From the NCBI RefSeq assembly GCF_002943715.1, contig NZ_MQUA01000013.1, positions 2,431,501 through 2,495,500 of the forward strand: 64,000 bases of DNA, given 5' to 3'. The notes beneath the pieces were generated by a model. It did not search any database. It had not been told where the DNA came from and worked only from the letters and a program-made list of their open reading frames with translations. The stretch comes from Polaribacter filamentus. Lineage in GTDB: Bacteria; Bacteroidota; Bacteroidia; Flavobacteriales; Flavobacteriaceae. Every line of letters begins with the position of its first letter. The stretch's first letter is position 1. This document shows, piece by piece, positions 1 to 9,058 of this stretch. Position numbers and translations under genes: made by a program.

Positions 1-124
1 AATAATGTATATTCTTTCCTCTACTGATGTAAAATACGATGCTACATCGATCATGATTTAAACTATTTTTAACATTTTCTTTAAAACAATAAATAAAACT
101 TGGGTCTTTTGTCTTTTTAGCCAT
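1..124 (-). other. Possible 5' end of a further leftward gene, cut by the window edge
   Basis: Two minus-strand frames stay open to the edge: one from an ATG at 124 (41 codons) and one from an ATG at 54 (18 codons, beginning MIDVASYFTSVEERIYII). The second reads more like protein. Too short to identify. It would follow the membrane-protein gene at 135-896 in the same direction. Confidence 0.25.
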
Positions 125-134
125 TTGTAAATAA

Positions 135-896
135 TTAAGATTTCAATTTTCTAATACTCTTTAACCTACTCCAAATCATTTTATTTCTTTGTGTATACAG
201 TACAAAAGAACCAATATCAAGCAAAAAATAGAATAAACTAATACCGCTTGGCGGATTGTTACTTGGTAAAAAGTCAAAAATACCAAAAGCTGTATTTGGC
301 CATTTCCAGCATTCAAAAGCAGTACCTCCTATCTCTAAGATGGCTACTAAAAGATACATTGTATAGAAAAATAATCTGTCTTTTGGTCTTTTCCAAAGTA
401 ATAGAAATACACAAATGGTCATTATAAAACCAAAAACATCAGCAAAAAAAAGTAGATAAATACTCGCAAAAAGTATAATTATACTGCCAAAAAATTGTTC
501 AATACTTTTATGATACTTTCTTACCAATGATACTTTACTAAATCTAAAAACCCTAGCGAATAAAACAGCATGACCAAAAGGTACATATAAAGGTATATTT
601 GCTAATCTATACGTGTACATACCTAAATATTTAGAGAATATATATTCGCCTAAAAACCCAATAATTACAGCATACATCATTAATTCTTGAACTCTTTTAA
701 CGGCTCTCAAATACATGATGAAAAAACCAACAATCATTAAAAAATTAAGAATATTTTGAACTTCCCGAACGTTCTCTGAAAAATAGATGCTATCAAAAAA
801 CAAGACAACAACCATAAAAATAAAAAGTCCAATTTCTCTAATAAAGACGGAAACTATTTTTTTTAAATCTTCTTTGGGAATTTTTAAAACAGTCAT
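135..896 (-). CDS. Hypothetical multi-pass membrane protein
   Basis: A 253-residue protein that I cannot assign to a family. It shows about seven hydrophobic stretches (roughly residues 20-40, 48-65, 72-90, 100-115, 135-160, 172-192 and 218-236) with short charged loops, so it is an inner-membrane protein. The start codon overlaps the end of the glycosylase gene at 893-1453 by 4 bp (ATGA type), which implies translational coupling and an operon with tag and the M24 peptidase gene. No catalytic motif or known transporter signature is visible. Confidence 0.8.
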   Translation of the reverse strand: MTVLKIPKEDLKKIVSVFIREIGLFIFMVVVLFFDSIYFSENVREVQNILNFLMIVGFFIMYLRAVKRVQELMMYAVIIGFLGEYIFSKYLGMYTYRLANIPLYVPFGHAVLFARVFRFSKVSLVRKYHKSIEQFFGSIIILFASIYLLFFADVFGFIMTICVFLLLWKRPKDRLFFYTMYLLVAILEIGGTAFECWKWPNTAFGIFDFLPSNNPPSGISLFYFLLDIGSFVLYTQRNKMIWSRLKSIRKLKS

Positions 897-1453
897 TTTG
901 TTTCGTATTTAAAACAATCCATTGTGTGATCGTTTACCAAACCAACAGCTTGCATGTATGCATACATTACAGTAGAACCTACAAATTTAAATCCGCGTTT
1001 TTTTAAATCTTTCGAAATTTTATCAGACAAAGGAGTTGTTGCTGGTGCGTCTTTTCTTTCTTTGACTTTGTTAATAATCGGTTCATTATCTACATAAGAC
1101 CAAATAAATGCAGAGAAAGAACCAAATTCTTGCTGAACATCCATAAATAATTGAGCATTTATAATAGCACTTCGTATTTTTAATTTATTTCTAATGATTC
1201 CTGCATCTAAAAGCAAAGATTCGTATTTACTTTCTGGATATGTTGCAATCTTATTGTAATCAAAGCTATCAAAAGCTTTTCTAAAATTTTCTCTTTTATT
1301 TAAAATAGTAATCCAACTTAAACCTGCTTGAAAAGTTTCTAAAATTAAAAACTCAAACAACGTTTCATCATCAAAAACAGGTTGTCCCCATTCGATATCG
1401 TGGTACTCTTGATATAATTTACTGTCCGTAACCCAAAAACATCTGTGCTGCAT
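893..1453 (-). CDS. tag: DNA-3-methyladenine glycosylase I
   Basis: This 186-residue protein removes 3-methyladenine from alkylated DNA as the first step of base excision repair. The family signature ETFQAGLSW lies near residues 39-47 and carries the recognition/catalytic Glu. The zinc-snap ligands of the family are present: Cys5 and His18 near the N-terminus, and His176 and Cys180 near the C-terminus (DHTMDCF). Length fits E. coli Tag (187 aa). It lies directly after the M24 peptidase gene with no gap and overlaps the membrane-protein gene at 135-896 by 4 bp, so all three are probably co-transcribed leftward. Confidence 0.95.
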   Translation of the reverse strand: MQHRCFWVTDSKLYQEYHDIEWGQPVFDDETLFEFLILETFQAGLSWITILNKRENFRKAFDSFDYNKIATYPESKYESLLLDAGIIRNKLKIRSAIINAQLFMDVQQEFGSFSAFIWSYVDNEPIINKVKERKDAPATTPLSDKISKDLKKRGFKFVGSTVMYAYMQAVGLVNDHTMDCFKYETK

Positions 1454-2800
1454 TTATTTTGTTTTTATGGGTATAATTGCCGTTTGTCTTTCATTTACAT
1501 ATTCAAAAATACCGTCACCAAAAAAACCAGCTTCTTCCAACATAATTCTAATATCTTTTTGCCATTCTTTTATGGTAACCGTTGTATTTAATTCAATTGC
1601 ATACGCAGTATTTTTTTGCAGAGGATAATCGCCGTTAAAAGGAACGCCATTTTGAGAATCCCACATTCCAATAGTTGTGCCTGCACTGTGGCCGTATTTC
1701 CCTAAAGGATGTGTGTAAATAGACGGAACTAATCCTTCTTTTTTTGCTGCTGACAAAGAAGCTGCTAATATTTCATTTCCTGTGCTGCCTAATTTCATAT
1801 TGCTTGTTAAAATATCTTGCAATCTATTTCCTTTTTGAAAAGCGTCTACTAAAAATGTAGGAACTTTATTTTCAGTATCTTTTAAAACATAGGCATGTTG
1901 CTGACAATCTGTATTTAAACCGATATATGTAATGCCAAAATCGCAATGCAACAAATCGCCTTTTTGAATCGTTTCTTTCGATTTCCCTTTAGAAAAAGAT
2001 TCGATATGAGACTTTAATGCTTCTTTATTTCTTTGTAAATCTACCGTTGGATGAAACCATGTTTCCAAACCTAAATCTGTTACTTTTTGACGTAAAAACC
2101 AAACGACATCATCTGTAGTTGTTTTTCCGGGGATAATTACCTGTTCTGAAAAAGCGTCTTCAATAATAGTGTGTGTAATTTTTACTAGATTTCTAAATAA
2201 TTCAAGCTCTTTTTCTGTTCTCGTTTCTATCCAAGAAATTGCTAATTTTTCTGCAGAAACTAATTTCGAAACTATTTCTTCTGATAAATTTTCTTTTAAT
2301 TCGTCGTAATCTGTTTTCACCAAACCATCAGCCAAAGCAAAATGTTTAGAGAAATTAATTCCAATTTTCTTCGGATTTCTTTCTTTTATAATTTCGGCTA
2401 AAGCTTTCCATTGATCTGGTTCTTGTTCTTTATTCCAAGCTGATTTTATGCTTTTACCAATATCATATCTTGCAACAGCTAGTCTTTCTAAAGTGTTTTC
2501 TTCTTTGTTTCTGTAAAAAACAATAATCGTCCTTCTTCTGGCATTTAACCAAGTTGCTGGCAAAATCGTCTTTAAAACAGGATCTTCATTATATTCTCTA
2601 GATATTAAAAGCCACATATCAATTTCTGATTTGTCCATTAATTCAGGGAGCAAGTTTGTAAACCTATCTTCTAAAATTTCATCTTTTAAAGTTGCTCTAT
2701 CCTTTTCATTTAAAATTGAATATTGATTTATTTGATCCGCTTTTTTTGAGCAAGAAAAAGAAAGCAATAAAATGAATACTACTAAAATTTTAAACTTCAT
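1454..2800 (-). CDS. M24-family metallopeptidase (Xaa-Pro aminopeptidase-like) lipoprotein
   Basis: The 448-residue product begins with a hydrophobic lipoprotein-type signal ending in SFSCSKK, so Cys17 is the likely lipidation site and the enzyme is periplasmic or membrane-anchored. The C-terminal half has the pita-bread fold metal ligands of M24: the first Asp in LLHCDFG, the second in GLNTDCQ, His in THPLGKYGHSAG, and two Glu in AIELNTT and MLEEAGFFG. The N-terminal half matches the creatinase-like domain. Family members cleave the N-terminal residue ahead of proline, but substrate specificity cannot be read from sequence. First gene of the leftward group with tag. Confidence 0.85.
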   Translation of the reverse strand: MKFKILVVFILLLSFSCSKKADQINQYSILNEKDRATLKDEILEDRFTNLLPELMDKSEIDMWLLISREYNEDPVLKTILPATWLNARRRTIIVFYRNKEENTLERLAVARYDIGKSIKSAWNKEQEPDQWKALAEIIKERNPKKIGINFSKHFALADGLVKTDYDELKENLSEEIVSKLVSAEKLAISWIETRTEKELELFRNLVKITHTIIEDAFSEQVIIPGKTTTDDVVWFLRQKVTDLGLETWFHPTVDLQRNKEALKSHIESFSKGKSKETIQKGDLLHCDFGITYIGLNTDCQQHAYVLKDTENKVPTFLVDAFQKGNRLQDILTSNMKLGSTGNEILAASLSAAKKEGLVPSIYTHPLGKYGHSAGTTIGMWDSQNGVPFNGDYPLQKNTAYAIELNTTVTIKEWQKDIRIMLEEAGFFGDGIFEYVNERQTAIIPIKTK

Positions 2801-2898
2801 TTTTTTATTTTAATTTTTAAAATTAATGTTAAAAGATTTAAAAAGCAATGGTTTTAAGAATAATTTTTGCAACTTTACTTAAGATAAAACTTCTAATT

Positions 2899-3333
2899 AT
2901 GAAACTTTTAAAACAAGTAATATTTCTATTTACCGCTGGAATTTTCTTCTGGGCCTGTGGTTCATCACCCAGAAATAACCAAAACGTAGAAAAAGAAAAA
3001 CCTGTAGTGATTGCAAACGATAGTCTAGAATACGAAATTACAATTATTGATATTGGCTTTAATACTTTTTTAAACTCTATTGCAAAACCAGAAGGTTTTT
3101 ATTCTCAGAATTATTTAGAAGCTAGAAATAGTGTTTGGGTTTTTGAATGGAATCAAAGAGTTCGAAATCCGCAACAATTTAATACAAGCATTTACGAAAA
3201 CACTATTGATTATCAATTAAATACAGATTATGGTTATGAAGTAAATTATAAATTGTTTAATTATTTCTTGTTTGCACAACAAAAATATAAAATGAATTTA
3301 GGTGGTGGTTTTAGGACCAACAGAATTAATTAA
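2899..3333 (+). CDS. Small lipoprotein, DUF6146-like
   Basis: The start at 2899 is preferred over an upstream in-frame ATG at 2848, because it puts a clear lipoprotein signal at the N-terminus (MKLLKQVIFLFTAGIFFWAC then GSS). The mature part of about 120 residues contains the conserved stretch WNQRVRNPQQ and a tyrosine-rich YGYEVNYKLFNYFLF. This resembles the Bacteroidota family DUF6146, of unknown function. The 3' end overlaps the convergent folA gene by 8 bp, so no intergenic terminator separates them. Confidence 0.75.
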   Translation: MKLLKQVIFLFTAGIFFWACGSSPRNNQNVEKEKPVVIANDSLEYEITIIDIGFNTFLNSIAKPEGFYSQNYLEARNSVWVFEWNQRVRNPQQFNTSIYENTIDYQLNTDYGYEVNYKLFNYFLFAQQKYKMNLGGGFRTNRIN

Positions 3334-3817
3334 CTTTTCTATAGCTTACAAAGCTATAATCGAATTTATTTTTTTCATCAGCTTTAAAATCTTCTCTAGA
3401 AACTTCTTTCCAAATTTTTGAATCTATCACTGGAAAAAAAACATCCGCTTCAAATTCATGATGCACTAAAGTAACGTCTAACGCATCCACTAAATTATTT
3501 TCTATAGCATATTTATAAATTTGTGCACCTCCAATAATATAGATTTCTTCATCTTTTTTAGCCAATTCAATTGCGTCTTCTAAACTACTAGCAATTAGAC
3601 AACCATCGGTAAAATAATTTTTATTTCTAGTAATAATAATAGTCGTTCTATTTGGCAAAGGTTTACCAATAGACTCAAAAGTATTTCTACCCATTAAAAT
3701 ATGATGACCAGATGTAATCTTTTTAAAACGTTTTAAATCGGCGGGTAAATGCCAAATTAAATCATTGTTTTTACCTAGCGCATTATTATTTGAAATTGCA
3801 GCAATTATTGTAATCAT
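3326..3817 (-). CDS. folA: Dihydrofolate reductase
   Basis: The 163-residue product reduces dihydrofolate to tetrahydrofolate with NADPH. The N-terminus has the IAAISNNNALGKNNDLIWHL Met20-loop region, catalytic acidic Asp27 in LPADLKRF, the NADPH-binding GRNTFESIG, and the late IIGGAQIY motif. Length is typical (about 160 aa). It works with thyA 0.7 kb away, since thymidylate synthesis makes the dihydrofolate it recycles, but a rightward gene lies between them. Convergent with the lipoprotein gene at 2899-3333 (8-bp overlap). Confidence 0.96.
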   Translation of the reverse strand: MITIIAAISNNNALGKNNDLIWHLPADLKRFKKITSGHHILMGRNTFESIGKPLPNRTTIIITRNKNYFTDGCLIASSLEDAIELAKKDEEIYIIGGAQIYKYAIENNLVDALDVTLVHHEFEADVFFPVIDSKIWKEVSREDFKADEKNKFDYSFVSYRKVN

Positions 3818-4067
3818 AAATATAGTATCAATTTAATACAAAAATAAGTCAAATGTTTTGAGATTTGATGTTTTTGACACTTTTTAGTCTAAAAAATAGG
3901 TTTAATGAATACCTTTTCGGGATAAAATATCTGAAAATCAAGTAAAAAGAAACCTTTATCATTTTGGTTATCCAATAATTTTAAATTTGCTTTACTAAGA
4001 AAATAGAATATTTACTCGTATTAAATTGTCAATATAATAATTCTTCATCAATACAATTGAATATTGT

Positions 4068-4095
4068 TTGCCAACCATAAATTGTTCTATATTTT
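4068..4095 (+). promoter_or_regulatory. Candidate sigma-ABfr promoter of the CBM48 gene
   Basis: TTG at 4068-4070, then 17 bp, then TATATTTT at 4088-4095, a one-mismatch match to the Bacteroidota -7 box TAnnTTTG. It lies in the 305-bp gap (3818-4122) between folA and the gene at 4123, in which I see no other feature. Confidence 0.4.
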
Positions 4096-4122
4096 TACTA
4101 ACGAACTTACAATTAATAAATT

Positions 4123-4419
4123 ATGGCAATTAAAAAACAATTTTTGAAAAGCAAACCAGTTTGTAAAGTAACTTTTATTTTAGCTGCTGAAGAAGCTAAA
4201 AGTGTTGCAGTAGTAGGAAGTTTTAATGAATGGAATGATAAAGCAACACTGCTTAAAAAATTAAAAAACGGAACATTTAAAGGTACTGTTAACTTAGAAT
4301 CTAAAAAATCTTATGAATTTAGATACTTAGTTGATGGCGCTTTTGTAAATGATGAAGAAGCAGATTCTTATACATGGAATGAGTATGCAGGTTCAGAGAA
4401 CGCTGTTTTAGAATTATAA
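4123..4419 (+). CDS. Isoamylase early-set (CBM48/AMPK-like) domain protein
   Basis: A 98-residue stand-alone immunoglobulin-like glycogen-binding module. The stretch VAVVGSFNEWNDKATLLKK and the later YEFRYLVDGAF are the hallmarks of the early-set domain of glycogen-branching enzymes and the AMPK beta subunit. No catalytic domain is attached. Such single-domain proteins are common in Flavobacteriia; the role is unknown, plausibly binding of an alpha-glucan. Monocistronic, followed by a terminator shared with thyA. Confidence 0.88.
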   Translation: MAIKKQFLKSKPVCKVTFILAAEEAKSVAVVGSFNEWNDKATLLKKLKNGTFKGTVNLESKKSYEFRYLVDGAFVNDEEADSYTWNEYAGSENAVLEL

Positions 4420-4437
4420 TATAAATTTTATACTAAA

Positions 4438-4469
4438 CAAAGAGCTTCCAATTAATTTGAAAGTTCTTT
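4438..4469. terminator. Bidirectional intrinsic terminator
   Basis: AAAGAGCTT pairs with AAGTTCTTT (one G-U pair) around an AT-rich loop, with a T-run on the right. It sits between the stops of the convergent CBM48 gene and thyA. Confidence 0.65.
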
Positions 4470-4473
4470 TTTA

Positions 4474-5298
4474 TTAGACCGAAATTGCTCCTTTTATGGA
4501 TGGATGCGGATTGTAATCTAACAGCTCAAAATCTTCGAACTTAAAATCTTCGATATTTTTTATAGCTGAATTTATTTTTATTTTTGGTAAAGGTCTTGCA
4601 TTTCTAGATAGCTGCAATTCTAACTGCTCCTTGTGGTTATTATAAATATGTGCATCTCCAAAAGTATGAATAAATTCACCTGGTTCATAACCACAAACTT
4701 GTGCAATCATCATGGTAAATAATGCATAAGAAGCAATATTAAAGGGAACCCCTAAAAAGATATCTGCACTTCTTTGGTATAACTGACAAGATAGTTTACC
4801 GTCTGCAACATAAAATTGAAAAAATGCATGGCAAGGCGGTAAAGCTGCCTTACCATTAGCTACATTTTCTGAAAAACTTACGGAAGTATCTGGCATTACT
4901 GAAGGGTTCCATGCAGCTACCATCATTCGTCTAGAGTTAGGATTCTTTTTTAAAGTATCTATCACTTCTTGCAACTGATCAATATCATCACTGTTCCAAT
5001 TGCGCCATTGATGCCCATAAACAGGACCTAGATCTCCGTTTTCATCTGCCCAAGAATTCCAGATTTTTACACCATTATCTTGTAAATATTTAATATTTGT
5101 ATCTCCTTTTATAAACCAAAGTAGTTCGTAAATAATCGATTTTAAATGCAACTTTTTAGTAGTTACCATCGGGAAACCTTCACTTAGATCAAAACGCATT
5201 TGATACCCAAAAACACTTTTTGTTCCTGTGCCCGTTCTATCTCCCTTTTCATTTCCGTTTTCTAAAACGTGTTTTACTAAATCGTGGTATTGTTTCAT
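4474..5298 (-). CDS. thyA: Thymidylate synthase
   Basis: The 274-residue enzyme methylates dUMP to dTMP using methylene-tetrahydrofolate. The catalytic Cys156 sits in [10 protein letters not shown], and the substrate-binding [18 protein letters not shown] and phosphate-binding [11 protein letters not shown] are intact. N-terminal RTGTGT and the GHQWR motif are also present. It is the classical ThyA type, not ThyX, consistent with the folA gene nearby. It lies 65 bp downstream of the nucleoside transporter gene and in the same direction, so the two may share a transcript serving pyrimidine supply. Confidence 0.97.
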   Translation of the reverse strand: MKQYHDLVKHVLENGNEKGDRTGTGTKSVFGYQMRFDLSEGFPMVTTKKLHLKSIIYELLWFIKGDTNIKYLQDNGVKIWNSWADENGDLGPVYGHQWRNWNSDDIDQLQEVIDTLKKNPNSRRMMVAAWNPSVMPDTSVSFSENVANGKAALPPCHAFFQFYVADGKLSCQLYQRSADIFLGVPFNIASYALFTMMIAQVCGYEPGEFIHTFGDAHIYNNHKEQLELQLSRNARPLPKIKINSAIKNIEDFKFEDFELLDYNPHPSIKGAISV

Positions 5299-5363
5299 GC
5301 TAATTTGTATGCGTTTAACTTTTTATTTGTGAATTATTCAACCGTTTAAACAAGTACACCCAA

Positions 5364-7109
5364 TTATCCGATTATCATTCCTGCAATCGTTGCAGACATT
5401 AAAGATGCAATTGTACCTCCAATAAGCGCTTTTAAACCAAATTCTGATAAGGTTTTTCTCTGTCCTGGCGCTAACGAACCAATCCCTCCTATTTGAATTC
5501 CTATAGACGCAAAATTTGCAAATCCGCATAACATATAGGTAGCCATTATAACCGATTTCTCGTAAGTTAAATGAATGCTGTTCGTTGCATCCTTTAACTC
5601 TGATAATTGAATATATCCTATAAATTCACTAGCTGCTAATTTAATTCCTAATAACTGCCCCATCAAAGTCATATCTATAGAAGGAACGCCAATTAACCAC
5701 ATTAATGGTGCAAAAAGATACCCTAAAATAAATTCTATAGAAAGTTTGTTATAAGCTGTATTTGCTGCAATAATTTCATTTAAAGAAGTAAGATTACCTA
5801 TTAAACCTAAACCACCATTTAACATGGCTATTATCGCCACAAAAACCAACAACATTGCGCCTACATTTACTGCTAAACGCAACCCTTCTGTTGTTCCGTT
5901 TGCAATTGCATCTAAAAGATTAGATCCTATTTTTTCTTGAGAAACCGTTACATCTGTATTTACTTTTTCTGTTTGAGGATATAAAATTTTAGAAATAACG
6001 ATTGCTCCCGGAGCTGCCATTACAGAAGCTGCCAATAAATGCTTGGCAAAAACTAGTTCTAATTCTTTATCTCCACCGCCTAAAAACCCAATATATGCGG
6101 CTAAAACTGCACCAGCAACTGTTGCCATTCCTCCAATCATTACCAACAACATTTCTGACTTATTCATTTTCTCTAAATACGCTTTTATCAAAAGTGGTGC
6201 TTCCGTTTGACCTAAGAAAATATTACCTGCAACAGATAAACTTTCCATACCAGAAATTCCTAAAAATTTAGATAAAACAATTGCTAATACTTTTACAACT
6301 TTTTGGATAATTCCTAAGTAAAATAATAAGGATGTTAAAGCCGAAAAGAAGATAATTGTTGGTAAAACTTGAAAAGCAAAAATGTATCCAAAAGTATCCA
6401 TGTCTGCAATTAACCCATCAAACAAAAACTTACTTCCTGCTTTTGTATATTCTAAAATTTCAATAAAAAGCTTTCCAATTAATTCGAATGCTTTTTGAAT
6501 AAATGTTACTTTTAAAACTCCGATTGCAATTATTAACTGCAAAGCCAAACCAATTCCTGCTTTTTTCCAATCAATTGCTTTTCTGTTTGAACTAAATAAA
6601 AACGCAATTAGTATTAGAGAAATCATTCCTAAAACGCCACGCCACAAAGTATTTATAGAAAACCCCTGACTTGGTAAAATAACCGATGATTTTTCTTCGG
6701 AAGCTGACGCATCATCTGCAATCAAATTAGCTTCGACTTGAGTATTTGCGATATTTGCAAGTCCTTTTGATGATAAATTATAAATTACATCATTCTCAGA
6801 AAGTACTAAATTTGCGCTGTTAAAAGACACAATGTTAAAATAGCGAACGGTGTCTTTTGGCTCCTTAAAGTTAAAAATCAATAAATTATTCTGATGAATA
6901 TAATTTCCAGAAGCTTTTAAATTGTCTTTTCCTTTTAAAGAATAGGTAAATTTGCCATCCTTTAGATTAAAAACATCAGTAGAATCTGTTTTAATAAATT
7001 CTTTTCCGTCATTTTTTTTGATGGATGAAAAGCTCCAATCTTTTTCTATTTCTTGAGAATATGAGACTAATGAAACGATAGAGAATAGAAGTATAAAAAG
7101 TTTTTTCAT
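5364..7109 (-). CDS. NupC/CNT-family concentrative nucleoside transporter with N-terminal secreted domain
   Basis: The 581-residue protein has two parts. Residues 1-20 form a signal peptide (ends VSYSQ). About 120 residues then form a beta-rich, lipocalin-like domain. From about residue 155 to the end comes the multi-pass CNT transporter, with family motifs such as FLGQTEAPLLIKAYL and the C-terminal GFANFASIGIQIGGIG. CNT proteins import nucleosides with Na+ or H+. The N-terminal extension is absent from E. coli NupC (about 400 aa) but is seen in Bacteroidota members. It is followed by thyA and preceded 12 bp upstream by the BFN-domain gene, suggesting one operon. Confidence 0.9.
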   Translation of the reverse strand: MKKLFILLFSIVSLVSYSQEIEKDWSFSSIKKNDGKEFIKTDSTDVFNLKDGKFTYSLKGKDNLKASGNYIHQNNLLIFNFKEPKDTVRYFNIVSFNSANLVLSENDVIYNLSSKGLANIANTQVEANLIADDASASEEKSSVILPSQGFSINTLWRGVLGMISLILIAFLFSSNRKAIDWKKAGIGLALQLIIAIGVLKVTFIQKAFELIGKLFIEILEYTKAGSKFLFDGLIADMDTFGYIFAFQVLPTIIFFSALTSLLFYLGIIQKVVKVLAIVLSKFLGISGMESLSVAGNIFLGQTEAPLLIKAYLEKMNKSEMLLVMIGGMATVAGAVLAAYIGFLGGGDKELELVFAKHLLAASVMAAPGAIVISKILYPQTEKVNTDVTVSQEKIGSNLLDAIANGTTEGLRLAVNVGAMLLVFVAIIAMLNGGLGLIGNLTSLNEIIAANTAYNKLSIEFILGYLFAPLMWLIGVPSIDMTLMGQLLGIKLAASEFIGYIQLSELKDATNSIHLTYEKSVIMATYMLCGFANFASIGIQIGGIGSLAPGQRKTLSEFGLKALIGGTIASLMSATIAGMIIG

Positions 7110-7121
7110 ATGATAAGAATT

Positions 7122-7736
7122 TTAAGAACGATTGCTAATTTCGTCTCTAATTTTTGCAGCAAGTTCATAATTTTCATCAGTAACCGCATTGTTTAATTGT
7201 AAGTTTAACTCTTTTAAAGTTAAGCTAGAAAATTTATTTTTAGTATCATTTTTAAGAACTTCATCTAGTTTTATAGTAACTTCTGTGGCCTCTTGTTTAT
7301 TTTCAAATGCCATTTCCTCCTCCACTTTTAAATAAATACCTGCTTTATCTAAAATGTTTTCGTACGTATAAATTGGCGCGTTAAAACGAACTGCAATTGC
7401 AATTGCATCCGAAGTTCTTGTATCAATAACCTCTTCTTTACCTTCTCTTTCGCAAATTAGACTAGAGAAGAAAACACCATCCACCAATTTGTGAATAATT
7501 ACTTCTTTTATATTGATATCAAAAGTATCAGAAAACGTTTTAAATAAATCATGGGTTAAGGGTCTTGGAGGTCTAATTTCTGTTTCTAAAGCAATTGCAA
7601 TAGATTGTGCCTCAAAAGCTCCAATTATAATGGGTAAGGTTCTTGTTCCTTCCATCTCACTCAAAACTAATGCATAGGCACCGCTTTGTGTTTGACTGTA
7701 AGAAATTCCTTTTATGGTAAGTGGTATTAAACTCAT
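7122..7736 (-). CDS. Bifunctional nuclease-domain (DUF151) protein with C-terminal UVR motif
   Basis: Residues 1-140 form the BFN/DUF151 domain, with the conserved LPIIIGAFEAQSIAIALE and the DTRTSDAIAIAVRFNAPIY stretch holding the family's SDAIAIA box. The C-terminus has a UVR motif (NYELAAKIRDEI) of the UvrB/UvrC interaction type. BFN proteins have been reported as nucleases in plants, while the bacterial role is unsettled. First gene of a leftward run with the nucleoside transporter, spaced 12 bp. Confidence 0.9.
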   Translation of the reverse strand: MSLIPLTIKGISYSQTQSGAYALVLSEMEGTRTLPIIIGAFEAQSIAIALETEIRPPRPLTHDLFKTFSDTFDINIKEVIIHKLVDGVFFSSLICEREGKEEVIDTRTSDAIAIAVRFNAPIYTYENILDKAGIYLKVEEEMAFENKQEATEVTIKLDEVLKNDTKNKFSSLTLKELNLQLNNAVTDENYELAAKIRDEISNRS

Positions 7737-7936
7737 ATATCTCTCTACAAAAAAAAGTACGAATATTTAAAATTGAATAGTATCATTCTAAACCAAATCT
7801 AAATAATCTCTAGTTTAAAGATTGCTTGGTTTCTAAAAATGAAAAAAATTATATATTTTGATATTCTTGATCAAGGGCACAATTTAATAAAAATAATAGA
7901 TTGAAAACTTTTATTTCTCTAGTTTTTATTAAAAGT

Positions 7937-7972
7937 AAAAACCTACCAAGTTTTAAACTAGATAGGTTTTTG
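7937..7972 (-). terminator. Terminator of etfA
   Basis: AAAAACCTA (7937-7945) pairs with TAGGTTTTT (7963-7971), with further pairing inside the loop. It follows the etfA stop on the minus strand. The rest of the 258-bp gap 7737-7994 holds nothing I recognise. Confidence 0.65.
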
Positions 7973-7994
7973 AAACATTATTTGAATATTTGAA

Positions 7995-8957
7995 TTAAGC
8001 TTGTTTAAAGGCTTTTAGCTTCTCTATTAGTTTAGGAACTACCTCAAAAGCATCACCAACAATACCATAATCTGCCGCTTTAAAGAAAGGTGCTTCAGGG
8101 TCAGTGTTAATAACTACTTTTACTTTTGATGCGTTAATTCCAGCTAAATGCTGAATTGCTCCAGAAATTCCGATTGCAATATATAAGTTCGAAGCCACTG
8201 GTTTTCCTGTTTGCCCAACGTGCTCTCCGTGAGGACGCCATCCTAAATCGGAAACTGGCTTAGAACAAGCAGTTGCAGCGCCTAAAACACCTGCTAACTC
8301 CTCAATCATTCCCCAATTTTCTGGTCCTTTTAAACCTCTACCTGCAGAAACAACGATATCTGCATCGGCAATGGTTACTTTGCCTGAAATTTTTTCAATT
8401 TTTACAGATTTTACGCTTAAATCTGCATCAGAAATTGAAGCATCAAAACTCTCTGTTGTTCCAGAAACTGGATTTTCATGAATTCCATATGCATTTTTGG
8501 CAACTCCTATTACTTTTTTATCCGAAGAAATTACTGTGTTTGAAAATGCTTTGCTAGAAAACGCTTTTCTCTTTACTGTAAAAGGATTTGTAGCACTTGG
8601 CAATGCAACTACATTAGATGCATACCCCGCATTTAAAGCAACGGCAACCATTGGAGCAACAAATAAGCCATCAATACTAGAATCTAAAATTACTACGGAC
8701 GAATCTTGTGCAGCAGCAACTTGATTTATAACTGATGCATATGCTTTGGCATTAAAAATTGTTAAAGAATTGTTTGTAACAGCAATTACTTTCTCTGCTC
8801 CATAAACATATAACTCTTCATTTTTATTCGCATTTATTGTTAAAACAACTAAATTGATTCCTAATTGTTCAGCAACTTTTTTCCCAAAAGAAACCACTTC
8901 AAAAGCGCTCTTTTTGAATTTTCCTTCTGCTGAATCTGCAAAAACTAATACTGACAT
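7995..8957 (-). CDS. etfA: Electron transfer flavoprotein, alpha subunit
   Basis: The 320-residue subunit carries the FAD of ETF, which takes electrons from acyl-CoA and other dehydrogenases. The FAD-binding C-terminal domain is complete: VVSAGRGLKGPENW, SRP-type VSDLGWRPHGEHVGQTGKPV, and GISGAIQHLAGI near residues 255-270, ending in the INTDPEAPFFKAADYGIVGD motif. Length matches the family (about 320). It is 101 bp downstream of etfB in the same direction. A terminator follows. Confidence 0.96.
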   Translation of the reverse strand: MSVLVFADSAEGKFKKSAFEVVSFGKKVAEQLGINLVVLTINANKNEELYVYGAEKVIAVTNNSLTIFNAKAYASVINQVAAAQDSSVVILDSSIDGLFVAPMVAVALNAGYASNVVALPSATNPFTVKRKAFSSKAFSNTVISSDKKVIGVAKNAYGIHENPVSGTTESFDASISDADLSVKSVKIEKISGKVTIADADIVVSAGRGLKGPENWGMIEELAGVLGAATACSKPVSDLGWRPHGEHVGQTGKPVASNLYIAIGISGAIQHLAGINASKVKVVINTDPEAPFFKAADYGIVGDAFEVVPKLIEKLKAFKQA

Positions 8958-9058
8958 ATCTTTTATTTTTTATTGTGTAACTGTTTAAAAGTTTAACTTT
9001 TTAATTGACGAGAAGAGCTCTAACAACTGCAGGGTTAAACATTTTAATAATTCTCTGG

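Noticed and set aside
5338..5529. 63-codon cysteine-rich frame inside the nucleoside transporter gene
   Set aside because: It overlaps the well-supported transporter frame and has no homology; taken as a shadow.
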